The notes beneath the pieces were generated by a model, which did no database searches, was not told the origin of the DNA, and saw nothing but the letters and a program-made list of their open reading frames with translations. A stretch of 64,000 nucleotides of DNA from a candidate division LCP-89 bacterium B3_LCP. Its GTDB lineage: Bacteria; Electryoneota; B3-LCP. Within the stretch, counting starts at the first letter, position 1. Every line of letters starts with the position of its first letter. The DNA is taken from the NCBI GenBank assembly GCA_005223185.1, contig NJBN01000002.1:519036-583035 (forward strand), read 5' to 3'. The position numbers and the translations under genes were made by a program. Below are positions 7,764-16,712 of the stretch, one piece after another.

Positions 7764-9907
7764 GCCGGAATCTCGCAACTCTTCTCCTCTTCGATAATAT
7801 GGGATTCTCTCTTTAATGGTATAATTAGACTTACCGTGGTTCCGCGCCCCAGTTCACTAGATACGTGAAAGCGCACGCTGTAAGGTTCCAACACCTTACG
7901 GGCTGTGGAAAGCCCCAGACCGGCTCCCGTGGGAGTGCCCTCTTTTCTGCCTCGCTGTTTGGTGCTGAAGAATGGTAGAAATATCTTATTGAGATTTTCC
8001 TTGTCTATGCCAATGCCGGTATCTTGAATATCCACTCGCACTGTAGAATTATCATGCCTGGTTCTGATTGTCATTTCGTGATTGGGGCTTTCAAGCATGG
8101 CTTCGATTCCGTTGACAATTATATTCAGAAGTGCGTGACAATAGTCTCCATAAATACCCTGTATGCAGGGTATGTCAGGATCAAGTTCGAAGCGTTTCTC
8201 TACGTTATGCTTGAAAAACAGGTCTGCTTCTAAGAATTGTACTTCATCTCTGATTAATTCATTCAGATCCAGGTGCTCTGATTTATTAACCCCACTACGA
8301 AGCCATTTCTGTCCCAATAAGGATACTTGATCAGCTATCCGCAAGGCGTCTTCTGAAATACGTTGAGGAATTTCAGCTTCCGGATCATTATGGTTCAGCA
8401 AGCTGGAATATCCGATGATGCTGTTTAAAGAACTGTTCAGGTTGTGAATAATCCCCTGTGAGAAAATCCCTAAGAACGCCATTTTAGACGTCTCGATAAG
8501 TTCGATTTCCAAATCATTTCTTTCAGTTATGTCCACGAAGGTGGATAAGATACCGGCATCCTTTCCAGAGTTATCCTTCAGAAATCCGGACGTTTTCAGG
8601 GCTTGAACGCACTGACCGTCAGGTTTCAACCATTCAACTTCCTCAGTGGTAAAACCCATTTCATCTTCAATACGGTTGCCGGTTGCGGTTATCATCCCTT
8701 CAATATGAAATTTCATATCCTCCCCGCGAGCATCCTCCGAGATGCCTAACATCGCTTCCATGCGGGGATTCATGTACAGGGATTTTCCATTCGTATCCTC
8801 GATTAGCACGCCCTCTTTCATTGCCTGAATCATGGTCCTGAAAGTCATCAGTTCATCCCGATGCTTGGCGAGCTGTTCTAACATTGAATTAAATGAACGC
8901 GACATCGATGATATTTCGCCGCCGCCGGTTACAATTACACGACGTGAAAGATCCTGCGTGTCGCGTATATCTTTGATCGTCGCAGATAAAGTACGGATTG
9001 GTCTTTCTATCCACAAACCCAACATGAGTGCTGCTAATAAAACTGAAGCCACCAGAGGAATGCCAAAATATATCAATATATTATCAACTGCATCTTGAAT
9101 GAAAATCCCCGGCGAAGTCCTAGGTGACCAGCCGATAGCGGCTATCTCTTTCGCTTGAATATTTTCAAGCAGATGAAAACCTATAAGGCGATTTTCATCG
9201 GTTGCTTCGTACAGATATGATCCACTGCATGATACCAATTCAGTAAAAATTTCACCTGGATCAACGTATGGAAGAGAACTGACGGTATCCGTCGTCGCCA
9301 GTAATCTGCCGCCATAATAAACCATGAGGTCAGCTCTATCTTCGGGCATAATATCGACTAAGAATTGATGAGTAAGTCTTTTGCCGAAAACAATGCTGCC
9401 AAAGTGGTTTCCTTCCAGGATTACGTCACCGATGGCGATGAGGTACAGATTCTGCGGGGTTGAAATCCAACCGCTCCTCACAGTATCAATGCCCTTATAT
9501 ATTATGTTCCCTAATTGATCGTTCAGGAGAGAATCTGGTTTCCATTGATACAGGGAATGGTTATCTGTCCCCCAGATCGCCATATAATCCAGATGGTAGC
9601 TTTGCGGCGCCCAATCTGACAGATTTTGATCTGCCCAGACGTTTGATGGATTTTTGTAGAAATCAGCTAAATCTTTCCAGTGTGCAACAGTATTGACAGC
9701 ATCAAGCAATCTTTTTTCAGCAGCAGAAAAGTAACCAGCTGCTTGATCGCTTCCATCGCGTACCTGAAGCTCACGTAAACTGCGGTAACTGTTACCGCCG
9801 AGATGAGTCAATACTCTGGTAGCCAGAATCATGGGAAGCAAACTGACGACGCAGAGAAAGATGAATAATTTTCCTCTGACTGATAACTGGTATTGAAGCA
9901 ATTTCAT
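7760..9907 (-). CDS. Membrane-bound sensor histidine kinase (HAMP-PAS)
   Basis: This 715-residue kinase has one transmembrane helix near 12-30, a large extracytoplasmic sensor (about 31-280, Cache-like in length), a second helix near 282-302, a HAMP (about 303-355) and a PAS domain (about 360-470). The H-box is GIIHNLNSSLNSIIGY, like NtrB-type HNLN variants. The ATPase shows the N-box (LLNIIVNGIEAML), DTGIGI, and GAGLGLSTARKV. It senses something in the periplasm and phosphorylates the sigma-54 regulator encoded immediately downstream. A promoter lies about 35 bases upstream of the start. The signal cannot be inferred. Confidence 0.95.
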   Translation of the reverse strand: MKLLQYQLSVRGKLFIFLCVVSLLPMILATRVLTHLGGNSYRSLRELQVRDGSDQAAGYFSAAEKRLLDAVNTVAHWKDLADFYKNPSNVWADQNLSDWAPQSYHLDYMAIWGTDNHSLYQWKPDSLLNDQLGNIIYKGIDTVRSGWISTPQNLYLIAIGDVILEGNHFGSIVFGKRLTHQFLVDIMPEDRADLMVYYGGRLLATTDTVSSLPYVDPGEIFTELVSCSGSYLYEATDENRLIGFHLLENIQAKEIAAIGWSPRTSPGIFIQDAVDNILIYFGIPLVASVLLAALMLGLWIERPIRTLSATIKDIRDTQDLSRRVIVTGGGEISSMSRSFNSMLEQLAKHRDELMTFRTMIQAMKEGVLIEDTNGKSLYMNPRMEAMLGISEDARGEDMKFHIEGMITATGNRIEDEMGFTTEEVEWLKPDGQCVQALKTSGFLKDNSGKDAGILSTFVDITERNDLEIELIETSKMAFLGIFSQGIIHNLNSSLNSIIGYSSLLNHNDPEAEIPQRISEDALRIADQVSLLGQKWLRSGVNKSEHLDLNELIRDEVQFLEADLFFKHNVEKRFELDPDIPCIQGIYGDYCHALLNIIVNGIEAMLESPNHEMTIRTRHDNSTVRVDIQDTGIGIDKENLNKIFLPFFSTKQRGRKEGTPTGAGLGLSTARKVLEPYSVRFHVSSELGRGTTVSLIIPLKRESHIIEEEKSCEIPA

Positions 9908-9942
9908 AGCGCGGTTACTGCTGGGTAACAGTTCAGTTATCC

Positions 9943-9971
9943 AGTATAATACCGTTAATTGCTTAAGTCAA
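9943..9971 (-). promoter_or_regulatory. Promoter TTGACT-17-TATACT
   Basis: TTGACT (9971-9966) and TATACT (9948-9943), 17 bases apart on the minus strand, just ahead of the histidine kinase/regulator operon. Confidence 0.65.
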
Positions 9972-10048
9972 GGGAATAAGAACGTGCTGTAGGGGGATTA
10001 CAGGTTGGATTGTCTGCAGGGGTGTTTTTAGCCGCATGAATTGCCAAA

Positions 10049-11512
10049 TCAGGGCTGGCAGCGAACCTGGAAAAAGCGTTGATTTTCCAGTGATGTGAGG
10101 TTGACCGGAGGTGTTGATACAGTTGTAATTGAATCACCATGCAGACGGTTATAGAAAGGTTGATCTGATGCGTAAATGGTGTATTGTGTAACGGTTAACG
10201 TTCTGCCGAAAACATCCTCCTGTACCGGCTGCCAATCAAGTTGAATTTCATTCACCGATTGCGGAATGATAGCGACCTCAGGTGTCTGCGGCGGTCCCCA
10301 GGCGTCCATTTCTGACAGAGCCCAGGTGGCGATACTATTCTGGAAGTCTTCTACTGTTCCAGCAACCGGTATCCCCTGATTGCGCCATATTTCTAAAGCC
10401 GAATCAGCGCTGGCGGCAGCCTGATTTTCAATAATAAGCAGGTTTGGAAGAAGTCCCTGACCTGCATCATCGATCACCCTCCAGGTATCGATCACGTCCG
10501 AACCAACGTCCCAGTCGTAGAGATAATCCCTCTGTTCTTGCGAACGGACATTTATAGCAGAATATTCAGGACCGTCAAATTCGACGGGTGTAGAACCTGC
10601 ATGAACCCACAGTGGCAATGCGACTGTGGCAATCGGTTCACCAGCCATTGCCCATACTGTGCACAGTAATGGGTCTTCGGTCGGGAAGATTCCCTGTACC
10701 ACGTATGCTGATCTGGTAATATCTCTATTTATGGCATCGTGGGTATGCAGAAGCCCGTAGGGAAGTTCACGTTCCTGACCCTGAAAGGGTAGGGGATAGG
10801 GGTTGGTTTCTTCGTTGACCAGGTCTCTAAATATCGTCTGGAAAATGTACTGCTGGGTGATATAATCACCTGTATAGGCAGTATCCAGAAAAGCCAGCAT
10901 GCGGTCGTGGCGATGTTGACCTAAATGGTAGGAACCACCTTCGTACGCAAAGTTAGCTCGGACCATATACCCATCTGGGGCTGCAACAGGATTATCTAAA
11001 TCAAAACGGTAATGCTCGTAAGCAGCGCATTCGAAAAAGGCTCCATCGCCGTTAGCATCTATGACGCCGTAAATAGCAGGGAGGGTTCGCCCAACATCCG
11101 TAGAATCCATTATCGCCTGAAAATCTTCCACAGTGGTACAGGTCTGCAACGCCAGACGAATTATGTATCCATCATCATCCTCACCTGGTACCGGGTCGCT
11201 GAAATTCCAGGCGTTGGCATTCTGAATGGCGAAACCGACTTCATTTACCCCGCCCCACGCCTGATCGATTACTCCTGCATAGGTGACTGATACGTAGGGA
11301 AAAAGACCGTTACTATCATAGACAAATTCCTGGTCGTCATTGGATACGTCTCTGGATTTTACTAAGAGAGGTCTCCCGTCCTGAGTGGCGCTTCCAGCGA
11401 TCAAGGCGACCGTGCACTGGTCTTGACATGGACCTTTAATCGGTAAGAAAACGCCGCAAATTGAAAAGCTTAATACCAGGGTAGTGAAAGATCTCGTTAG
11501 ATAACTTTTCAT
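10049..11512 (-). CDS. Secreted Ntn-hydrolase (C45/C69-like acyltransferase/peptidase)
   Basis: This 487-residue protein has a signal peptide (about 1-28), after which the mature chain reaches CTVALIAGSATQDGRPLLVKSRD with Cys33 as the likely N-terminal nucleophile exposed by self-cleavage. Such sequence is typical of the C45 acyltransferase/C69 dipeptidase group of Ntn-hydrolases. WGGVNEVGFAIQNANAW and later GYMVRANFAY agree with that fold. A fibronectin-type-III-like module closes the protein (about 400-487: PPQTPEVAIIPQSVNEIQLDWQ). It probably hydrolyses an amide bond outside the cytoplasm; the substrate is unknown. It is a single-gene unit with its own promoter. Confidence 0.7.
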   Translation of the reverse strand: MKSYLTRSFTTLVLSFSICGVFLPIKGPCQDQCTVALIAGSATQDGRPLLVKSRDVSNDDQEFVYDSNGLFPYVSVTYAGVIDQAWGGVNEVGFAIQNANAWNFSDPVPGEDDDGYIIRLALQTCTTVEDFQAIMDSTDVGRTLPAIYGVIDANGDGAFFECAAYEHYRFDLDNPVAAPDGYMVRANFAYEGGSYHLGQHRHDRMLAFLDTAYTGDYITQQYIFQTIFRDLVNEETNPYPLPFQGQERELPYGLLHTHDAINRDITRSAYVVQGIFPTEDPLLCTVWAMAGEPIATVALPLWVHAGSTPVEFDGPEYSAINVRSQEQRDYLYDWDVGSDVIDTWRVIDDAGQGLLPNLLIIENQAAASADSALEIWRNQGIPVAGTVEDFQNSIATWALSEMDAWGPPQTPEVAIIPQSVNEIQLDWQPVQEDVFGRTLTVTQYTIYASDQPFYNRLHGDSITTVSTPPVNLTSLENQRFFQVRCQP

Positions 11513-11547
11513 CGATCAGTCAGTGTTTAGTGGGGACTTCTCCTAAT

Positions 11548-11576
11548 AAGATACGAATATTTTAGCCATTTGTCAA
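11548..11576 (-). promoter_or_regulatory. Promoter TTGACA-17-TATCTT
   Basis: TTGACA (11576-11571) and TATCTT (11553-11548) on the minus strand with 17 bases between, about 36 bases before the start of the Ntn-hydrolase gene. Confidence 0.65.
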
Positions 11577-11626
11577 GTAGCTTATAAAATAAAAGTAAAT
11601 TATTTTACTTTTTTACAAATTTAACC

Positions 11627-12973
11627 TTAACCCGCGCCCTTAATCTCTATGTAATATCTCTCTTTTAAATCACTCAACCAATTCGTAAAAGCCAATTCGC
11701 GCTTAGCAGCAAGCGTACGCTGAGATACCAATTCCCAATCTTGGTCTAAGGTAATGGCGCGCGCATCCCTTCTTGATAAGACTTCTACCAGATGATACCC
11801 GTATTGCGACTTGAAGGGCTGACTGATTTCGCCTGCTGGTAAATCTTTTAGGCTTTCCTTAAATTCAACCGGCATGTCCTCTAAGGCAAACCAGCCCAAA
11901 TAACCGCCGTTTTTAGCGCTTTCCAGATCGTGAGAATGCTCCTCTGCCAACTCTTCAAAGGGTTTACCTTCGGTCAATTGAGTGCTTAGCGATAACAGAA
12001 AATCCTGGATTGGCAAATCGTCATCTTCTACTTGTTCGGGCACAATCAGGATATGAGAAGTATGAATCTTTTCTTCGCGACGACTGTCCAGGCGAATGAT
12101 ATGGTAACCATAGCGAGTAAGCACCGGACGTGATATTTCTCCCGGTTGCAAAGCGAAAGCGATTTCTTCATAGCTGGCGATCAGGTCGCCTCGTTCAGTC
12201 CAGCCGATAGCTCCACCAAGCGGTACGGTGGTTTGATCATCAGAAACTTTAACTACCAGGCTGTCAAAAGATTCACCTGCCTTGATGGTTTCATAAATTG
12301 AATCGGCAAAGGCAGATGCTCGCGCTTCCGCAGCGTCTGAACTACCGGTTTCCCTGAGTATATGAGCTATCTCAATGGCGTCTTCCATCTGCGGAAATTC
12401 ATCGGGATGATCTCTGAAATACTGCTCTATCTCTGCACGGGTTATGCGTATGTCCTGCAGATAGGCATACTTCACCCTGTCCACCAGTAAACCCTCTTCG
12501 ACGACAGAGCGGAACTCTCTGCGTATGCGGCGGATTGAATAACCGTAGAGTTCCTCTAACTTCTCTTCGGAGCCCACATTCTGAATGATGCTCTGGAGTC
12601 GATTTTCCAGTTCGCGGTCAATCTCACGGGAATCGATAACAATGGAGTCCTCACGTGCTTTAGCCAGCAGAATCTTCTGGTTGATCATCTCCTGCATGAC
12701 TTCGGTCTTCAACTGATCCATCTTTTCGGGATCCCGCAAGACATGCTGTCCCTGCTGTAAGGCAATGGTTTGCGCATTCTGAAACACCTCACTCTCCAGG
12801 ATTACCTCATCCCCGATAATAGCGATCAGTCTGTCAATTACATCCCCGGAGGATTGAGTTTTTCCGGTATTGAATGCCACTAAGGTGAAAGTGTACGCTA
12901 TCAGAATAAATAACGAGTGCAACCATCGTCTTCTGCTTATTGATAGCCAGTCAGTTTTTAGCATTTTAATCAT
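11627..12973 (-). CDS. SurA-like periplasmic peptidyl-prolyl isomerase/chaperone
   Basis: This 448-residue protein has a signal segment near 15-35, a SurA-type N-terminal chaperone domain (about 45-180) and two parvulin modules. The first runs about 190-290 (IEIAHILRE..., GGAIGWTERGDL, LTRYGYHIIRLDSR), the second about 300-400 (HTSHILIVP, GGYLGWF, FKSQYGYHLVEV). Both keep the GxLGW and YGYH motifs of the fold. It should escort outer-membrane proteins through the periplasm. It is the last of three consecutive parvulin genes, 27 bases after the lipoprotein parvulin. The symbol is withheld because orthology to E. coli surA cannot be proven by eye. Confidence 0.85.
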   Translation of the reverse strand: MIKMLKTDWLSISRRRWLHSLFILIAYTFTLVAFNTGKTQSSGDVIDRLIAIIGDEVILESEVFQNAQTIALQQGQHVLRDPEKMDQLKTEVMQEMINQKILLAKAREDSIVIDSREIDRELENRLQSIIQNVGSEEKLEELYGYSIRRIRREFRSVVEEGLLVDRVKYAYLQDIRITRAEIEQYFRDHPDEFPQMEDAIEIAHILRETGSSDAAEARASAFADSIYETIKAGESFDSLVVKVSDDQTTVPLGGAIGWTERGDLIASYEEIAFALQPGEISRPVLTRYGYHIIRLDSRREEKIHTSHILIVPEQVEDDDLPIQDFLLSLSTQLTEGKPFEELAEEHSHDLESAKNGGYLGWFALEDMPVEFKESLKDLPAGEISQPFKSQYGYHLVEVLSRRDARAITLDQDWELVSQRTLAAKRELAFTNWLSDLKERYYIEIKGAG

Positions 12974-13000
12974 GTAATAAATTTGCGTTTGTTCTGATCT

Positions 13001-13876
13001 TTAGTCAGCGTTTACGTTTATCTGTGGTTTATATACAGCCCAGAGACTGTCTCGAAGAGCTATCTCGGCATTTATTCTTTTTCGTGATAAAAGGCGTTGA
13101 TGTATTTTTTTATAAACTTCTTCTAAGGGAAGAACAGTACCTGACTGTCTTCTTTCCCTGCACATCATTACGATATATCCGGCGTCGCCTTTTAGCTTCA
13201 AGGGGTAGGATATGCCCCCGGGGAGTAGGGAGAAGGCGGTTTTGGCTATTTCTGAATCGAGATCGCTCTTCTCGATCCAGCCTGTTTCTTCACCTGTAAA
13301 GCTGTCATCTGTTGCTATTGCCTCAGAAATTTCAGCTCCACTTTGTAACGAACGACGGACTTCCTGGGCTTGTTCCCTGTCAGGGGTTATGACATAGAGG
13401 AAGTATATTTGGTCACTTGCAGTAGAATAAACTGTTCGGTTGGCGTCATATTCGTTTCGTATTTCTGTTGAATCGACAGAGACCCGCATGGTATAATGAT
13501 CATAAAGCGACTGAATGAGCATTTCACGCCGAATTGCAGCTAAACGCTCGTTGAAAAGTTGATCCTGATCCAGATTTAATTTATCCCCTTCCTGCATCAG
13601 GATCTGTTCAAAAGCCCATTTACGTGCTGCTTCTCTGAGCATTTCTGAGGATACTTTGCCCGCGGAATTGGAGATAAACTCTTCTAAATTATACCTGCTT
13701 ATCAAGTCAGCTTCACTTACAGAGCTATTCTTTACCGTAGCAATGGGGGGCTTATCATCAGCCTTCTTTCCGCACGAAATCACTAATGGGATAAGCAGCA
13801 GGAGCAGCAAGAATATACCTGCTGCTCCAGTTTTAAGTTCAAGAAATACCATGCCAACTGATGTTTTCAGTTTCAT
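13001..13876 (-). CDS. Parvulin-like lipoprotein
   Basis: This 291-residue protein has a lipobox (LVISCGKK, Cys about 35) after a hydrophobic segment, so it should be lipid-anchored. The following 110 residues resemble the helical chaperone part of SurA/PrsA. A PPIC-like module (about 155-255) keeps ETGWIEKSDL and the PLKLKGDAGYIVMMCRERR strand, but lacks the YGYH motif of active parvulins, so isomerase activity is doubtful. Probably a chaperone only. It lies between the SurA-like and the PpiD-like genes and is probably in one operon with both. Confidence 0.75.
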   Translation of the reverse strand: MKLKTSVGMVFLELKTGAAGIFLLLLLLIPLVISCGKKADDKPPIATVKNSSVSEADLISRYNLEEFISNSAGKVSSEMLREAARKWAFEQILMQEGDKLNLDQDQLFNERLAAIRREMLIQSLYDHYTMRVSVDSTEIRNEYDANRTVYSTASDQIYFLYVITPDREQAQEVRRSLQSGAEISEAIATDDSFTGEETGWIEKSDLDSEIAKTAFSLLPGGISYPLKLKGDAGYIVMMCRERRQSGTVLPLEEVYKKIHQRLLSRKRINAEIALRDSLWAVYKPQINVNAD

Positions 13877-13931
13877 GCGTACTAGATTGTTTAATCAGTG
13901 AAGAACAACTATGTTACTGACCGCTGCTGAA

Positions 13932-15797
13932 TTAGTTGCCTTCACCTTTCTTAGGTTTAATGGGGATCTGCTTCATTTTCGGTTCAGGGGCTTTAGGCTT
14001 GGGTGTTTCTGCCACAGCTTCCTGATCCTTTTCCGGTTTTGGTAAAACCTTCATCAACTGGTCATCGTAGATGGTTACGGGATATCGTTTCTCCAATTCT
14101 GCCATCCATTCTTCTCGCAGTTTTTCTTCTTTAGTCTGGCGAAGTTGACGTTCAACCTGCGGTTTGGCGACATCGAATTCCTTGGGTACTGACGGAGTTT
14201 TCTTCAGCAGCTTGACAATGGAATACCCATTCCTTCCCATTTTTATGGGATCGCTGATTTCACCCTTTTCCATTTTGAAGGAGTGTCTGCCAATAGCGCC
14301 ATACTGACGGCTGGTGATCGGGCCTATTTTGCCATTCTTACTTGTCGTTGATTTACGGTCACTGTATTTTTTAACCAGACTGGTGAAATTCTCACCCCGC
14401 TTGGCGCGTTTGGCGATCTTGTCGGCGTATTTCTTGTCCTTGCCCTTCTCTTCATCTATTACAACATAGATTTCCTGTATTTCGACGGTGGAATCAGTCA
14501 TGAAGTCTTGGAGATTGTCATTGTAATATTCCAGCATAGTGGTATCGTTTACTTCTATTTTTTCCTCAATCTTGATCTCTTCAACTCGACGAATCATGGC
14601 AATTTCTAAGGAACTCTTGTAGTTCTTCTTAACGCTCTCTGACTTATATAATCCCAATTCCTCGGCATGGTCTGCCAGAAAATCGGGAAGAACCATGCGT
14701 TCAACTAACTGGATTATACTCTTCTGATCCCTCCATTGAGGTGGTCTGCCAATCTTCGCTATCTGTTCGTCCAGATCCGAAACTGTGATGGTATCGCCCA
14801 CCAAAGTAGCCACAACCCAGGCTTTTTCATCTTCGGCGAAATCTGCGAAATAGGAGTTATTGCGAGGTACTGACGGGTCGCTGACCTTGTCTAAAATCTT
14901 CTGGATATTGGCGTAATTATAGCTTAGCTCTTTCCCTTCTTTTATCTCCTCAAGGTACATCTCTGCAGCCTTAGTCAGTTCATCCTGAAAAGTGCGGCGC
15001 ATGGTCTGCATGATGTTATCTTTTTCCTCATCGAAGTCCTTGCGGGATTGTGATTCCCTGCGACCTTCCAGCAGAATGATGTGGTACCCATAAGAGGATT
15101 TAATGAGCTCACTTATTTCTCCGATTTCAAGCGCGAAGGCAGCCCCCTGAAACTCATCGACCATCCGACCCCAGGAAAACCAACCTAAATCGCCACCATT
15201 TTGAGAAGTAGTGCCATCTTCGGATACTTCCCGAGCCAGAGAATCGAAATCTGCGCCGTTTTTTAGGGCTTCCATTGCTTTATTTGCATTGGCTAAGACC
15301 TCTTCGATCTCGGATTCTTCCAGGTCTGGTATCGTTCTGAAGAGCATGTGTCTCGCCTTTATTTCTTCACCCATTTTGTCATAGTGTTCGCGCACGGCTT
15401 CCGGCGGAACCACTTTTTCCATGATAGCCACTCGATATAGTTCCTGGATGGCTGCCTGTTTGCGGCTTTCTTCTGCAGACGCTACAATAGTTGAATCCTG
15501 ATCCAGTCCCATACTGTATGCATCAAGGGCTTTGAGCTTATTGTCTGCGATATTTCTGGCTAAGGTGCGGCGGTCTTCAAGTTCACGCAGAGAGGCAAAT
15601 TCTACGTTGCGGTAGAGTTTGATCATCGCATCCTTGAATTCGTCAGCGTAAATGTACTCAGATCCTACCTTGGCGATTTTTCCTTCTTTCTTACCGCAAC
15701 CGGCAAATAGAATAATAATTGCCAGTAGAACTGGTACAAGCACAGAAATGGTCTTGATAACTGTTGTTTTATTTGATTTGAGCGAGGCGGGGAACAT
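13932..15797 (-). CDS. PpiD/PrsA-like lipoprotein with two parvulin domains
   Basis: This 621-residue protein begins with a lipoprotein signal (LLAIIILFAGCGKKEG, Cys about 34). A helical chaperone region surrounds a first parvulin module (about 150-245: KARHMLFRT, GGDLGWFSWGRM, SSYGYHIILLEGR). A second chaperone segment and a second parvulin module follow (about 425-530: VEIQEIYVV, GPITSRQYGAIG, GRNGYSIVKLLKK). The tail (about 575-621) is a Pro/Lys-rich linker. It should fold exported proteins in the periplasm. It is the first gene of the three-parvulin group; a TATAAT at 15880-15875 may be its -10 but no good -35 accompanies it. Confidence 0.8.
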   Translation of the reverse strand: MFPASLKSNKTTVIKTISVLVPVLLAIIILFAGCGKKEGKIAKVGSEYIYADEFKDAMIKLYRNVEFASLRELEDRRTLARNIADNKLKALDAYSMGLDQDSTIVASAEESRKQAAIQELYRVAIMEKVVPPEAVREHYDKMGEEIKARHMLFRTIPDLEESEIEEVLANANKAMEALKNGADFDSLAREVSEDGTTSQNGGDLGWFSWGRMVDEFQGAAFALEIGEISELIKSSYGYHIILLEGRRESQSRKDFDEEKDNIMQTMRRTFQDELTKAAEMYLEEIKEGKELSYNYANIQKILDKVSDPSVPRNNSYFADFAEDEKAWVVATLVGDTITVSDLDEQIAKIGRPPQWRDQKSIIQLVERMVLPDFLADHAEELGLYKSESVKKNYKSSLEIAMIRRVEEIKIEEKIEVNDTTMLEYYNDNLQDFMTDSTVEIQEIYVVIDEEKGKDKKYADKIAKRAKRGENFTSLVKKYSDRKSTTSKNGKIGPITSRQYGAIGRHSFKMEKGEISDPIKMGRNGYSIVKLLKKTPSVPKEFDVAKPQVERQLRQTKEEKLREEWMAELEKRYPVTIYDDQLMKVLPKPEKDQEAVAETPKPKAPEPKMKQIPIKPKKGEGN

Positions 15798-16712
15798 ACG
15801 TAACTCCTCCAGTGTAAAGTATTTGTGTTTTTCTTTGCTGAATTTTTTAGACAGAGCAGGATTAATTCATCAATATTATACCATTAAACCTCAGGAATGA
15901 TCCCGCATTTATGCAGATGATTTACGTTTTATTCATACTGATTTTCGCGGTAAAAATTTTACTTCATTAACTATTTTTATTCCAGGTCTCTTCTGATTCC
16001 CATTTCAGCAGGATTTCGGGAGGCTCATTGTCAGAAATTCTACAGTTGTGTTGTGAAGTAAAGTAGGGTGGACTAAGTCCCGCCCAGGCGGGATGCAGTC
16101 CACCAATAAATATCTTATAACCCGTAGAGCGAGAATCCAGTTACCATATTGTATATTATGGACTCCCGTTTTCACGGGAGTGATAGGCTTGCAACATTTA
16201 TACAATAATTCAAAGGTCTCTTCAGGGGGGCAAATATCCGTAGCCCAGCGCTTTAGCACTGGGCGTAATCTTTAAAACATTTCCCCCCCCCCAAAAAAAG
16301 AATTTCAGGGTATTGCTCACCCCATCCCAATAAAAAAAGGGTCTGGCAACTACGCCAATCCCTGTCCATATCAGATGATAAAAAGAATTTCTATGGAAGA
16401 TTCCCGAGCTAATTTAATTCAGTCCGTCGGCTGATGGACGAAAAAACACATTCAGAGCGTCCCACTTCAGTGGGACAGCATAAATTAGCCTGGAAAATTA
16501 TTCCCGGGTAGTGTAAGTCATTTACTCAAAACCATTACTCTGGGTTAATACATGTCAACTTAATTTGTTAATAACCATCTGCAACAGCAAATGCAGAGCA
16601 AAAACGATTATTAAAATTATTAGTTGCAGAAAAAATAGAGTGTTGTTTTAAAGATACTTAGAGGAAAGATATGGTTTTTCGTGGTTCATCGGAGTGATGT
16701 ATGCCACATTGA
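15798..16712. other. Gene-free spacer rich in palindromes and a C10A7 run
   Basis: I see no credible gene in these 915 bases; short ORFs run straight through repeats. It holds a GTGGACTAAGTCC element (16063-16104), a hairpin ACTCCCGTTTTCACGGGAGT near 16163, TAGCCCAGCGC...CACTGGGC near 16241-16264, CGTCCCACTTCAGTGGGACAG near 16459 and a run of ten C and seven A at 16283-16299. Confidence 0.6.
16063..16104. repeat. GTAGGGTGGACTAAGTCC...GCAGTCCACC dispersed palindrome, copy 1
   Basis: The ends GTGGACT and AGTCCAC pair around a central stem that here reads CCCGCCCAGGCGGG. A second copy with identical ends but a different centre lies at 44072-44121. Confidence 0.75.

Noticed and set aside
16005..16259. 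84-codon minus-strand open frame
   Set aside because: It crosses the GTGGACTAAGTCC palindrome and another hairpin; there is no plausible start signal.
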